From positions 1 to 49,366 of the forward strand of contig CAIMAO010000019.1 of the NCBI GenBank assembly GCA_903838985.1: a stretch of DNA of 49,366 nt. Reading direction: 5' to 3'. The number at the start of each line of letters is the position of its first letter. The stretch's first letter is position 1. This DNA is from an uncultured bacterium. GTDB lineage: Bacteria > Patescibacteriota > Minisyncoccia > Phycocordibacterales > UBA9973. The position numbers and the translations under genes were made by a program. Under the pieces are notes generated by a model that worked only from the letters and a program-made list of their open reading frames with translations, searched no databases and was not told where the DNA came from. Of the stretch, positions 1 through 6,514 are shown piece after piece.

Positions 1-73
1 AAATAATTATATCAAAATTATGAAATAATAAAAACAAAAAAATAACCTTATAAAATAAGGATAAATATATTTG

Positions 74-160
74 CGGAGGCGGTGAGATTCGAACTCACGG
101 ACCCCGTAAAGAGTCTCTTGTTTTCAAGACAAGTGCCTTCAACCACTCAGCCACGCCTCC
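74..160 (-). tRNA. tRNA-Ser (UGA)
   Basis: On the minus strand an 87-nt cloverleaf folds with acceptor GGAGGCG/CGCCTCC and discriminator G at 74. The anticodon loop CTTGAAA gives anticodon UGA, which reads UCA-type serine codons. A long variable arm (ACTCTTTACGGGGT region) and a TTCGAAT T-loop support a class II serine tRNA. CCA is not encoded. Confidence 0.96.
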
Positions 161-166
161 GTTTAT

Positions 167-427
167 TTATTTAACAATTTCGTCTCTTTTGAAAAGTCCT
201 TTTACATCACTCCAGTTCTTTTTAGCAACGTGGAAAATATAGATAATATCTAAAATTCCGACAGTATTTAGTAGAAGAAGTGCTATGAACCATTTCCATT
301 GATTATTTTTTGAGGCTGTCCAAAGTGAATAACCTTTCCAAAATAATGTCCAAATGGATAATACTATAAAAAGAACACTAAACCAATCATTATTAAAAAA
401 CAAAGATTGTGTATAAAATTGATTCAT
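167..427 (-). CDS. DUF5652-like small membrane protein
   Basis: An 86-residue protein with two hydrophobic segments (about residues 15-32 and 46-65) and conserved-looking W-K-G-x-x-L-W and N-T-x-G-I-L-D-x-x-Y motifs. This matches the DUF5652 family that I know as common in Parcubacteria; its function is unknown. It is probably an inner-membrane protein. A TGGTATAAT extended -10 lies 9 nt upstream of the ATG on the minus strand, so its mRNA should have only a few leader bases. It reads toward tRNA-Ser and may be cotranscribed with it; only 6 bases separate them. Confidence 0.75.
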   Translation of the reverse strand: MNQFYTQSLFFNNDWFSVLFIVLSIWTLFWKGYSLWTASKNNQWKWFIALLLLNTVGILDIIYIFHVAKKNWSDVKGLFKRDEIVK

Positions 428-445
428 AATAAATATATTATACCA
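428..445 (-). promoter_or_regulatory. extended -10 promoter of the DUF5652 gene
   Basis: Reading the minus strand, TGG (445-443) then TATAAT (442-437), with 9 nt to the ATG. The predicted start site is 2-3 nt before the ATG. No clear -35 is seen. Confidence 0.5.
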
Positions 446-460
446 GAAATAATTTTTTTA

Positions 461-475
461 TGCTAGTATTTGTTT
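461..475 (+). promoter_or_regulatory. leaderless promoter of ruvX
   Basis: TGC (461-463) TAGTAT (464-469), then exactly 6 nt to the ATG at 476. Transcription would start at or next to the start codon. The -35 region is poor, which fits an extended -10 promoter. Confidence 0.5.
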
Positions 476-910
476 ATGAAAATTTTAGGTATAGATTATG
501 GAACAAAAAGGATAGGTATAGCTATTTCAGACGAAGGAAGCAAGTTGGCTTTTCCGAGAGAGATTATATTAAATGCTACAGATACTCTTCTGGAGATTGG
601 GGAAATAATTAAAAAAGAAAATATTTCAGAAATTGTGATAGGCGAGTCAGTAGATTTTTCTGGAAAGTTGAACGCCTTGTCAGCTAGGATCGAAGTTTTT
701 ATTTTGGAACTTCAAGAGAAATTTAAGTTGCCCATATATAAACAAAAAGAATTTTTGACTTCGGTTGAAGCTCGGAAGGCGGGAAGTAGTAAAAAAAGTT
801 TGAGCCAATCTCAGTCCCATAGTAAAATAAAACAAATTAAAAGTGGACGAATAGATGCAAGTGCGGCGGCCTTAATATTACAAAGATATTTAGATAAGAA
901 AAATAAATAA
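476..910 (+). CDS. ruvX: RuvX/YqgF-family putative pre-16S rRNA nuclease / Holliday junction resolvase
   Basis: A 144-residue YqgF-fold protein. The N-terminus K-I-L-G-I-D-Y-G-T-K-R-I-G is the RNase H-like motif carrying the first catalytic Asp; V-I-G-E-S follows mid-protein, and the C-terminal R-I-D-A-S-A-A-A-L-I-L-Q supplies the last conserved Asp. The family processes the 16S rRNA 5' end and/or resolves branched DNA. The frame is open upstream from a TTG at 470, but ATG 476 is chosen because it starts the conserved MKILGIDYG and sits 6 nt after a -10 box. The stop codon is one base before the next gene, suggesting an operon. Confidence 0.92.
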   Translation: MKILGIDYGTKRIGIAISDEGSKLAFPREIILNATDTLLEIGEIIKKENISEIVIGESVDFSGKLNALSARIEVFILELQEKFKLPIYKQKEFLTSVEARKAGSSKKSLSQSQSHSKIKQIKSGRIDASAAALILQRYLDKKNK

Positions 911-911
911 A

Positions 912-1241
912 ATGATAAATATAGATGATTTTAAAAAAATAGAGATTAAAGTTGGTAAAATTTTATCAGCAGAAAAAATCCCAGAGACAGATAAATTATT
1001 AAAATTGTCTGTTGATCTAGGAGAAGAGATGCCAAGACAAATTGTTTCCGGTATTTCTTTATATTTTCCAGATTGTAATACTTTGATTGATAAGAAATGT
1101 ATGTTTGTCGCTAATTTGGAAGCAAGAATGATTCGTGGTTTTGAAAGTCAGGGTATGATATTAGCAATTTCTACACCAGATGGAAAATTTTCCTTACTTT
1201 CTCCGAATGATGATATACCAGTAGGCACGAAAGCTAGCTAA
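912..1241 (+). CDS. tRNA-binding (EMAP/CsaA/MetG C-terminal type) domain protein
   Basis: A 109-residue OB-fold tRNA-binding domain. It begins with the family pattern F-x-K-I-E-I-K-V-G-K-I, continues with D-K-L-L-K-L-x-V-D-L-G, R-Q-I-V-S-G-I, and ends with R-G-x-x-S-x-G-M-I-L-A. The same domain forms the C-terminus of some methionyl-tRNA synthetases and the stand-alone Trbp111/CsaA proteins. It probably binds tRNA elbows as a dimer in trans. Only one base separates it from ruvX, so the two are likely cotranscribed. Whether it serves MetRS cannot be seen here. Confidence 0.85.
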   Translation: MINIDDFKKIEIKVGKILSAEKIPETDKLLKLSVDLGEEMPRQIVSGISLYFPDCNTLIDKKCMFVANLEARMIRGFESQGMILAISTPDGKFSLLSPNDDIPVGTKAS

Positions 1242-1269
1242 AACCATAGCACAAAAGAAAGTATTATTA

Positions 1270-1281
1270 TATAATATTAAT
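1270..1281 (+). promoter_or_regulatory. leaderless promoter of pilM
   Basis: Consensus TATAAT at 1270-1275 followed by exactly 6 nt and ATG 1282. There is no convincing -35 or TGn. Confidence 0.5.
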
Positions 1282-2355
1282 ATGTTTCTAAGTAGATATT
1301 TTCCAATGCCTAAGTTTTTAGAACTGCCTTCTTTTGGTCTGGATATTTCTGATGAATCTTTAAAATTTGTAAAACTTATTCAAACAAAAGATGGCATTAG
1401 AGTCTCTCATTATGGGGAGAAAAAAATTCCTGCGGGTATTGTTGACTCTGGTAAAATAAAAGATCCACAAAGAATGAAAGAAATTTTAGTCTCTTTAAAA
1501 AAAGAAGAAGGTATAGAGTCTGTTCGGGCTTCTCTTTCTGAAGAACAAGTTTATCTTTTTAATTCTAAATTAGAAAAAGCAGGTCTTCTAGACATAAGAG
1601 AGGGTATAGAGTTCTCCCTTGAAGAGCATATTCCAATATCAGCTCAAGATACAATATTTGATTATGAATTATTAAGTGAAGGCGAACATGATTTAAAATT
1701 ACAAGTCGTAGCTATACAAAAAAATGTAGTTGAAGATTTTTTTACTGTTTTTGAAGAAGCTGGTATTGTTGTAAATTCTTTTGAGCCAGAAGCTGAAGCT
1801 ATTAGGAGATCTGTTATAAAAACAGGGGATATGGAGACTTACATGGTGGTGGATTTTGGGGAAAAACATTCGAGTATTTTTGTTATTTCGAAAGGTATGG
1901 TTGTTTTCACTTCTACTCTCGATGTTGGTGGGGCTATGCTTACAAGCATGATTGAAAAGAATTTCAAAATAAGTTTTGAAGAAGCAGAAAAAAAGAAAAA
2001 AGAATGTGGGCTTAAACGTAATGCTACAAATACAGAAGTTTTTTCTGTTCTTTTAAATGGTGTTTCTATTTTGCGTGATGAAATAGTAAAACATTTTTTG
2101 TATTGGAATACACACAAAGACGAAGAGGGAAATAACAGACCACAGATTAAAAAAGTTATTCTTTGTGGTGGTGATTCCAATTTGATAGGTTTAGCTGAAT
2201 ATTTTTCTGTTAGTATTAAAACCACAGTGGAAACAGCTAATGTGTGGATAAATATAGCTGAAACAGAAAAATATATTCCTGAGATAAGTGCAGATCAATC
2301 TTTAATATTTGCATCTGCATTAGGGCTTGCATTAGGAGATTTTAAAAATGATTAA
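1282..2355 (+). CDS. pilM: type IV pilus assembly protein PilM
   Basis: A 357-residue actin-like ATPase of the PilM/FtsA fold. Near the N-terminus it has S-F-G-L-D-I-S-D-x-S-L-K (phosphate-1 like), then M-V-V-D-F-G-E-K-H-S-S (phosphate-2, about residue 190) and V-I-L-C-G-G-D-S-N-L-I-G (adenosine motif, about 290). PilM is the cytoplasmic partner that binds the N-terminal tail of PilN. Its stop overlaps the pilN start by 8 nt, so translation is probably coupled. Type IV pili are widely encoded in CPR and are thought to serve DNA uptake or host attachment. Confidence 0.93.
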   Translation: MFLSRYFPMPKFLELPSFGLDISDESLKFVKLIQTKDGIRVSHYGEKKIPAGIVDSGKIKDPQRMKEILVSLKKEEGIESVRASLSEEQVYLFNSKLEKAGLLDIREGIEFSLEEHIPISAQDTIFDYELLSEGEHDLKLQVVAIQKNVVEDFFTVFEEAGIVVNSFEPEAEAIRRSVIKTGDMETYMVVDFGEKHSSIFVISKGMVVFTSTLDVGGAMLTSMIEKNFKISFEEAEKKKKECGLKRNATNTEVFSVLLNGVSILRDEIVKHFLYWNTHKDEEGNNRPQIKKVILCGGDSNLIGLAEYFSVSIKTTVETANVWINIAETEKYIPEISADQSLIFASALGLALGDFKND

Positions 2356-2890
2356 TTTAATTCCAAAAGAAGAAAGAGAAAAAAAGTCTAAAGATTTTCA
2401 TCTAAGGGTTGTTGTTGTTTCTCTCGTGACGTTTGGCTTTTCTATGCTAGTAGCTGCTTTATTTATTTTGCCATCTTATTTCACTTCTTTTATAGAAAAA
2501 AATTCTTTTGATAAAAAAATAGAAGTTCAGAAAAATGAGCCTATTCCATTGCCCGACCAAAATGCATTAATGGCTATTGAAGACTTAAAAAATAAAATGA
2601 ACTTGATTGAAAATGTTAACAAAAATAAATCTACTTTTTCTGAAAGAATATTAAATAAGATTTTATTAAAAAATATGTCTGGTATTAAAATTACTGGTAT
2701 TTTATATAAAAATGATGCACAAACAGGTGAAGTGGTGAATATAAATGGAGTAGCTATAAGCCGCGATTCATTGCTTTTGTTTCGTCGAGCTTTAGAAAAT
2801 GATACAGCATTCTCAAAAATTGATTTACCAGTTTCAAATTTCGTAAAAGGATCTGATATTAAGTTTAGTTTAAGTTTAATTCCATCATAA
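2348..2890 (+). CDS. pilN: type IV pilus assembly protein PilN-like
   Basis: A 180-residue bitopic membrane protein. It starts with M-I-N-L-I-P, the classical PilN cytoplasmic tail that docks on PilM, followed by one transmembrane helix (about residues 22-45) and a periplasm-side ferredoxin-like region. Overlap with pilM and the position before pilO support the assignment. Sequence conservation outside the tail is low, as usual for PilN. Confidence 0.88.
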   Translation: MINLIPKEEREKKSKDFHLRVVVVSLVTFGFSMLVAALFILPSYFTSFIEKNSFDKKIEVQKNEPIPLPDQNALMAIEDLKNKMNLIENVNKNKSTFSERILNKILLKNMSGIKITGILYKNDAQTGEVVNINGVAISRDSLLLFRRALENDTAFSKIDLPVSNFVKGSDIKFSLSLIPS

Positions 2891-2893
2891 AAT

Positions 2894-3445
2894 ATGAAAT
2901 CTTTTATTAAACAAAAATCCATAATCTTTTCAGTAATATTTTTCTTAATTTGTTGTTTTATTGTTGTATTTTTATATAAAAATATTATTGATAATAGAGA
3001 AAACGCGAAAGTTGTTGAGCAACAATGGCAAGAAGAATCTTCCCGTAGAGAAAACGCAAAGAGCCTTGTGGATTCAATTAAAACAGTAGAATCTGAAAAA
3101 GCAATTTTAGAATCACATTTCGTACAAAGTTCTAAAACAGCACCATTTTTAGATGCTATCGTTGCACCATTTTTAGACACAATTGAAAAATTATCCAATG
3201 AAGTTGGAATTAAAACAGAAGTTATTTCTGTTGATTCTCCAAAAGAAAGTACTTCACTTGTTGTTAGTATAAAATCCACTGGAAGTTTTGAAAATGTTTA
3301 TAAATTAATTATGCTTTTGGAAAATTCACCTTATGATCTTGAGTTTGTTTCTGTTGACCTTGAAAATGTAAATGCTGGAAATTCATCTAAAACTCCACAA
3401 TGGACAGCAAATTTAGAAATAAGACTTTTGAGTTTTATTAATTAG
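2894..3445 (+). CDS. pilO: type IV pilus assembly protein PilO-like
   Basis: A 183-residue protein with one N-terminal transmembrane helix (about residues 9-28), a coiled-coil-prone stretch (about 35-75) and a C-terminal domain. This is the PilO layout. It lies 3 nt after pilN. It probably pairs with PilN to form the alignment subcomplex of the pilus machine. Confidence 0.83.
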   Translation: MKSFIKQKSIIFSVIFFLICCFIVVFLYKNIIDNRENAKVVEQQWQEESSRRENAKSLVDSIKTVESEKAILESHFVQSSKTAPFLDAIVAPFLDTIEKLSNEVGIKTEVISVDSPKESTSLVVSIKSTGSFENVYKLIMLLENSPYDLEFVSVDLENVNAGNSSKTPQWTANLEIRLLSFIN

Positions 3446-3457
3446 TAATTTTTAAAA

Positions 3458-3763
3458 ATGGAAATAAAATTCTTAAAAAAAGAAAAGAAGTTTAGAAAAA
3501 AAGGTTTAGAAATTAGACCAGAAATTTATTGGGAGTATATTCTTTATGTTATTTTAATTTTGGTTTTAGTTTCTATTGTATTTGGTGTGTATGTCTTTAT
3601 AGAAACTAATAAAGATTTAGCTTTGCCGGTTGTAAGTAATGATAGTAAAGAAATAATTGGAAAAGAAAGATTTGATAAAGTGCTAAATTATTTTTCAGAA
3701 CGTGAAAAAAAATCAAATGAAATTTTGAATACGCATTTTCCGATGATTGACCCATCGTTATAA
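3458..3763 (+). CDS. small single-pass membrane protein in the pilMNO operon
   Basis: A 101-residue protein. A very basic N-terminus (EIKFLKKEKKFRKKG) is followed by one transmembrane helix (about residues 26-49) and a short charged tail. I recognise no family. Its place 12 nt after pilO is where many operons carry pilP or a further alignment-complex gene, so a role in the same machine is plausible by position only. No lipobox is visible, so it is not a typical PilP. Confidence 0.65.
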   Translation: MEIKFLKKEKKFRKKGLEIRPEIYWEYILYVILILVLVSIVFGVYVFIETNKDLALPVVSNDSKEIIGKERFDKVLNYFSEREKKSNEILNTHFPMIDPSL

Positions 3764-3822
3764 AAATGTTAATTTAAAAGAGCACATTATATAGAAATAT
3801 ATGTAATTAATTAAGTTGTTAT

Positions 3823-3895
3823 GCGCGATTAGCTCAGTTGGTAGAGCAACCCGTTTACACCGGGAAGGTCGTAGGTTCGAGTCCTACATCGCGCA
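3823..3895 (+). tRNA. tRNA-Val (UAC)
   Basis: A 73-nt cloverleaf with acceptor GCGCGAT/ATCGCGC and discriminator A 3895. The anticodon loop TTTACAC gives UAC. The T-arm is GTAGG-TTCGAGT-CCTAC. CCA is not encoded. Confidence 0.96.
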
Positions 3896-3901
3896 CTCTA
3901 C

Positions 3902-3973
3902 GCCTTCGTAGTTCAATGGATAGAACAGAGCTCTTCTAAGGCTTTGATGTAGGTTCGATTCCTACCGAAGGCA
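3902..3973 (+). tRNA. tRNA-Arg (UCU)
   Basis: A 72-nt cloverleaf with acceptor GCCTTCG/CGAAGGC and discriminator A 3973. The anticodon loop CTTCTAA gives UCU (AGA/AGG). It starts 6 nt after tRNA-Val, so the pair is one transcript. CCA is not encoded. Confidence 0.95.
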
Positions 3974-3980
3974 CAAAAAA

Positions 3981-4814
3981 ATGACACTAAAGATTAAAGT
4001 TTTATATGAGGATAAGGATGTTTTAGTCATAGACAAACCATCTGGTATTTCTGTTCACCCCGCAGCAGGCGGGGTAAACCCTGACGGTAGAACAAAAGAC
4101 CCTTCGACTTTACTCAGGGCAGAAAAAACGATAACTGATTGGGTTTTAAAAAATTACCCAAAAATGAAAAATGTCGGAGAACCAATGGGTGAGATAGATA
4201 GACCGGGGATTGTTCATAGATTGGATAAAGAAACTTCTGGAGTTTTACTTTTGGCAAAAAATCAAAAAGCTTTTGAATTTTTTAAGAAACAATTTATGGA
4301 TAGAGAAATTAAAAAAACTTATAACGCTATCGTTTTAGGTTTTGTAAAAAATGATCACGATACAATAAATAAACCCATCGGTAGAAGTCCAAGTGATTTT
4401 AGAAGAAGACTTGCCGGCCGTGGTGCAAGAGGGGAACTCCGTGAAGCAGTTACTGAATATAGAGTTTTAAAAAGATTTATAGCTTTGGTGCCTAAAAATT
4501 TTTCCTCCTGCGCCCTTCCGCGAGTACGCGTTGGGACCCTCGGAGATAAAAATTTTCAGGCACCAAAGCCTGAGAAGTTCACTTTTTTAGAAATTCATCC
4601 AAAGACAGGCAGGACGCATCAAATTCGTGTTCATATGAAATATATAAATCATCCTGTAGCTTGTGACTCTTTGTATAATCCAGATAAACCTTATCCAAAA
4701 GGGCTAGATAGATTGGCATTACATGCGAAAGCCATAGAATTTAAAGATTTAAAAAGTAAAACTATAAAAATAGAATCTCCATTACCTAAAGAATTTGAAA
4801 TGGTGTTAAAATAA
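3981..4814 (+). CDS. RluA/RluD-family 23S rRNA pseudouridine synthase with in-frame palindromic insertions
   Basis: A 277-residue uridine-to-pseudouridine isomerase. It has G-I-V-H-R-L-D-K-E-T-S-G-V-L with catalytic Asp at about residue 82, and the C-terminal T-G-R-T-H-Q-I-R-V-H-M signature. No S4 domain precedes it. Three stretches look foreign to the family: residues about 27-34 (a CCCCGC/GCGGGG palindrome), about 40-47 (PSTLLRA, a CCCT...AGGG palindrome) and about 168-197 (an 88-nt hairpin). All keep the frame. The third lies between the V-T-E-Y-R-V-L strand and the F-T-F-L-E-I strand, where a surface loop could tolerate it. The gene starts 7 nt after tRNA-Arg. The exact RNA target is not predictable. 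Confidence 0.9.
   Translation: MTLKIKVLYEDKDVLVIDKPSGISVHPAAGGVNPDGRTKDPSTLLRAEKTITDWVLKNYPKMKNVGEPMGEIDRPGIVHRLDKETSGVLLLAKNQKAFEFFKKQFMDREIKKTYNAIVLGFVKNDHDTINKPIGRSPSDFRRRLAGRGARGELREAVTEYRVLKRFIALVPKNFSSCALPRVRVGTLGDKNFQAPKPEKFTFLEIHPKTGRTHQIRVHMKYINHPVACDSLYNPDKPYPKGLDRLALHAKAIEFKDLKSKTIKIESPLPKEFEMVLK
4053..4125 (+). repeat. two short GC-rich palindromes inside the pseudouridine synthase gene
   Basis: CCCCGC...GCGGGG (about 4057-4074) and a CCCTTCGACTTTACTCAGGG-type palindrome (about 4100-4120) sit in frame near the 5' end. They encode residues absent from the usual family alignment. The second resembles a TTCGAC...CAGG repeat type that I associate with CPR genomes. Confidence 0.55.
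4482..4569 (+). repeat. 88-nt hairpin element inserted in frame (44-nt core, 22-nt inverted arms)
   Basis: Left arm 4482-4503 and right arm 4548-4569 are reverse complements at 21 of 22 positions. They flank a GC-rich 44-nt core containing CGCGAGTACGCG. The surrounding gene is AT-rich. Core plus one arm is 66 nt, that is 22 codons, so adding them leaves the reading frame intact. Confidence 0.75.
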
Positions 4815-4818
4815 TAAA

Positions 4819-5949
4819 ATGGAAAAAGAAATTAAAAATTGCCAAAACTGTAAAAAAGACTTTGTAATCGAGTTGGACGATTTTGGATTTTATGAAAAAA
4901 TTGGTGTATGTTCACCTAATTTATGCATTGAATGTCGTTCTCAGTTGAGACATATTTTTAGAAATGAAAGGAATTTTTACAAAAGAAATTGTGATTTGTG
5001 TGGTGAAAGTATAATTACAATATGGTCTCCAAATAAAGACACTCCTGTATATTGTGTACCATGTTGGTGGAGTGACAAATGGGATCCTATGTTTTTTGGA
5101 GTTAGTTACGATAAAGGGAAATCATTTTTTGAACAGGTTGGAGATTTATATAAGAAAGTTCCGAAATCGGCGCTTGTTGGTACTAATAATGTTGATTGTC
5201 AGTATGTAAATTATGTAGCTGATTGTAAAAATTGCTATATGATAGTTGAATCTTCTAATAATGAAGATTGTATCCATTCGTATTGGATACAAAAAACAAA
5301 AGATTGTGTTGATGCTTCTTTTACTCATCAAGTTGAATTGTCTTATGAAGTGGATGATTGTCATGATTCATATAGATTAAAATATTCTAGAAGTTGTTAT
5401 AGTTGTACAGAAGGAACTTTTCTCCTAAATTGTCGTGGGTGTGTTGATTGTTTAGGTTGTGTTAATTTGAGAAATAAAAATAATTGTATATTTAATGAAC
5501 AATATTCAAAAGAAAAATATAAAGAAAAACTTAAAGAATTCAAGCTTGATACGTATGAAGGAGTAGAAAATTTTAGAAGAGTATTTGATGACTTTGCGAA
5601 AAAATTTCCTAGAAAATACGCTGAAATATATATGTCAGTAAATGTAACTGGTAATTATGAAGTAAATGTAAAAAATAATCGTGTTTGCTTTCATTCGTAT
5701 GAATCAGAGGATAATGCATACTCTGTTCATGTGTGGCGTGAAGCACGAGATTGTATGGATTGTCACACAGCAGGAAGAACTGCTGAAAAAATATATAATT
5801 CTACAAATACGGGTCTTCAAGCTTCAAATTGTAATTGTTGTCACAATTGTTGGGGATCAAATTTTGTTGATTATTCTTTTAATTGTCCTTTTGGTAAAAA
5901 TTTATTTGGATGTATGGCTATTAAAAAAGAAAATCATATTGTATTTTAA
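4819..5949 (+). pseudogene. cysteine-rich multi-zinc-ribbon protein, copy 1, N-terminal part (frameshifted)
   Basis: The first 376 codons of a gene whose intact paralog follows at 6515. An N-terminal CxxC...CxxC treble-clef-like ribbon (C8, C11, C36, C39; resembles the probable zinc-ribbon family PF13451) is followed by a second CxxC...CxxC ribbon and then a long region of repeated CxxC and lone Cys residues. The frame ends in N-H-I-V-F-stop at 5947-5949. Comparison with the paralog (S-Y-C-I-L-N-K) shows that reading should shift by -1 at the A6 run 5923-5928. The other frame only opens at 5925, so the site is fixed to about 25 bases. Either an A was lost (truly or by sequencing) or expression uses slippage. 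Confidence 0.8.
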
Positions 5950-6491
5950 ATAAAAGATATTCTAGAGAAGAATATGAGAGAATACGTAAAGAAATCATAG
6001 AAAGTTTGAAGATGGAAAATAAATATGGTGAGTATTTTCCTAAAGAACTTATGATTCTTGGTTATAATGAGACCACAGCGATGGACGAATTTCCTTTGAG
6101 TAAAGAAGAGGCTGTATCGAAAGGTTTTAAATGGGAAGATACACCACGTGGAACATATGGTAAAGAAACAAAAAAATGGGATGAAATTGTAGATAATCTT
6201 GGTGAGTTAGATTTTGATGTGACAAAAGAGGTGTTTGTTTGTTTAGAATGCAACAAAAATTATCGCATCATACATAATGAATTTTTGTTTTATAAAAAAT
6301 TAAATATTCCATTACCTAGATTTTGTCCTGATTGTAGACATTCTAAAAGAATGTTGTCACGTGGGCCAAATAAACTTTGGCATAGAAAATGCATGAAAGA
6401 AGGTTGTCAAAATGAATTTGAAACTTCATATGCCCCAGAAAGACCTGAAATAGTTTATTGTGAAAAGTGTTATCAACAAGAAGTTTACTAG
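5925..6491 (+). pseudogene. cysteine-rich multi-zinc-ribbon protein, copy 1, C-terminal part
   Basis: This continues copy 1 in the -1 frame. It reads S-Y-C-I-L-N-K-R-Y-S-R-E-E-Y and then a region alignable throughout with the C-terminus of the 6515 paralog: K-Y-G-E-Y-F-P, W-x-D-T, C-x-x-C (C-L-E-C), C-P-D-C-R and Y-C-E-K-C-Y-Q-Q-E. An internal ATG at 6006 could start a 161-aa fragment, but no promoter or ribosome site is seen there. The frame is clean over 560 nt, so the break is recent, artefactual or functionally bypassed. Confidence 0.75.
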
Positions 6492-6514
6492 CCTTTGGTT
6501 AATGTATTAAAATT

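Noticed and set aside
3010-3170. Short direct repeats in pilO (GAGAAAACGC and ACCATTTTTAGA twice)
   Set aside because: Only two short imperfect copies each; better explained by coiled-coil coding sequence than by a repeat array. No CRISPR-like array was found anywhere in the window.
2527-3279. 250-codon open frame on the minus strand opposite pilN and pilO
   Set aside because: It lies antisense to two well-supported genes and its translation has no recognisable motif; it is a by-product of A+T-rich codon use.
5947-5949. Programmed -1 frameshifting as the established explanation for zinc-ribbon copy 1
   Set aside because: The in-frame heptamer is T-AAA-AAA rather than the strong A-AAA-AAG, and no downstream stimulatory structure is evident; loss or undercalling of one A explains it equally well.
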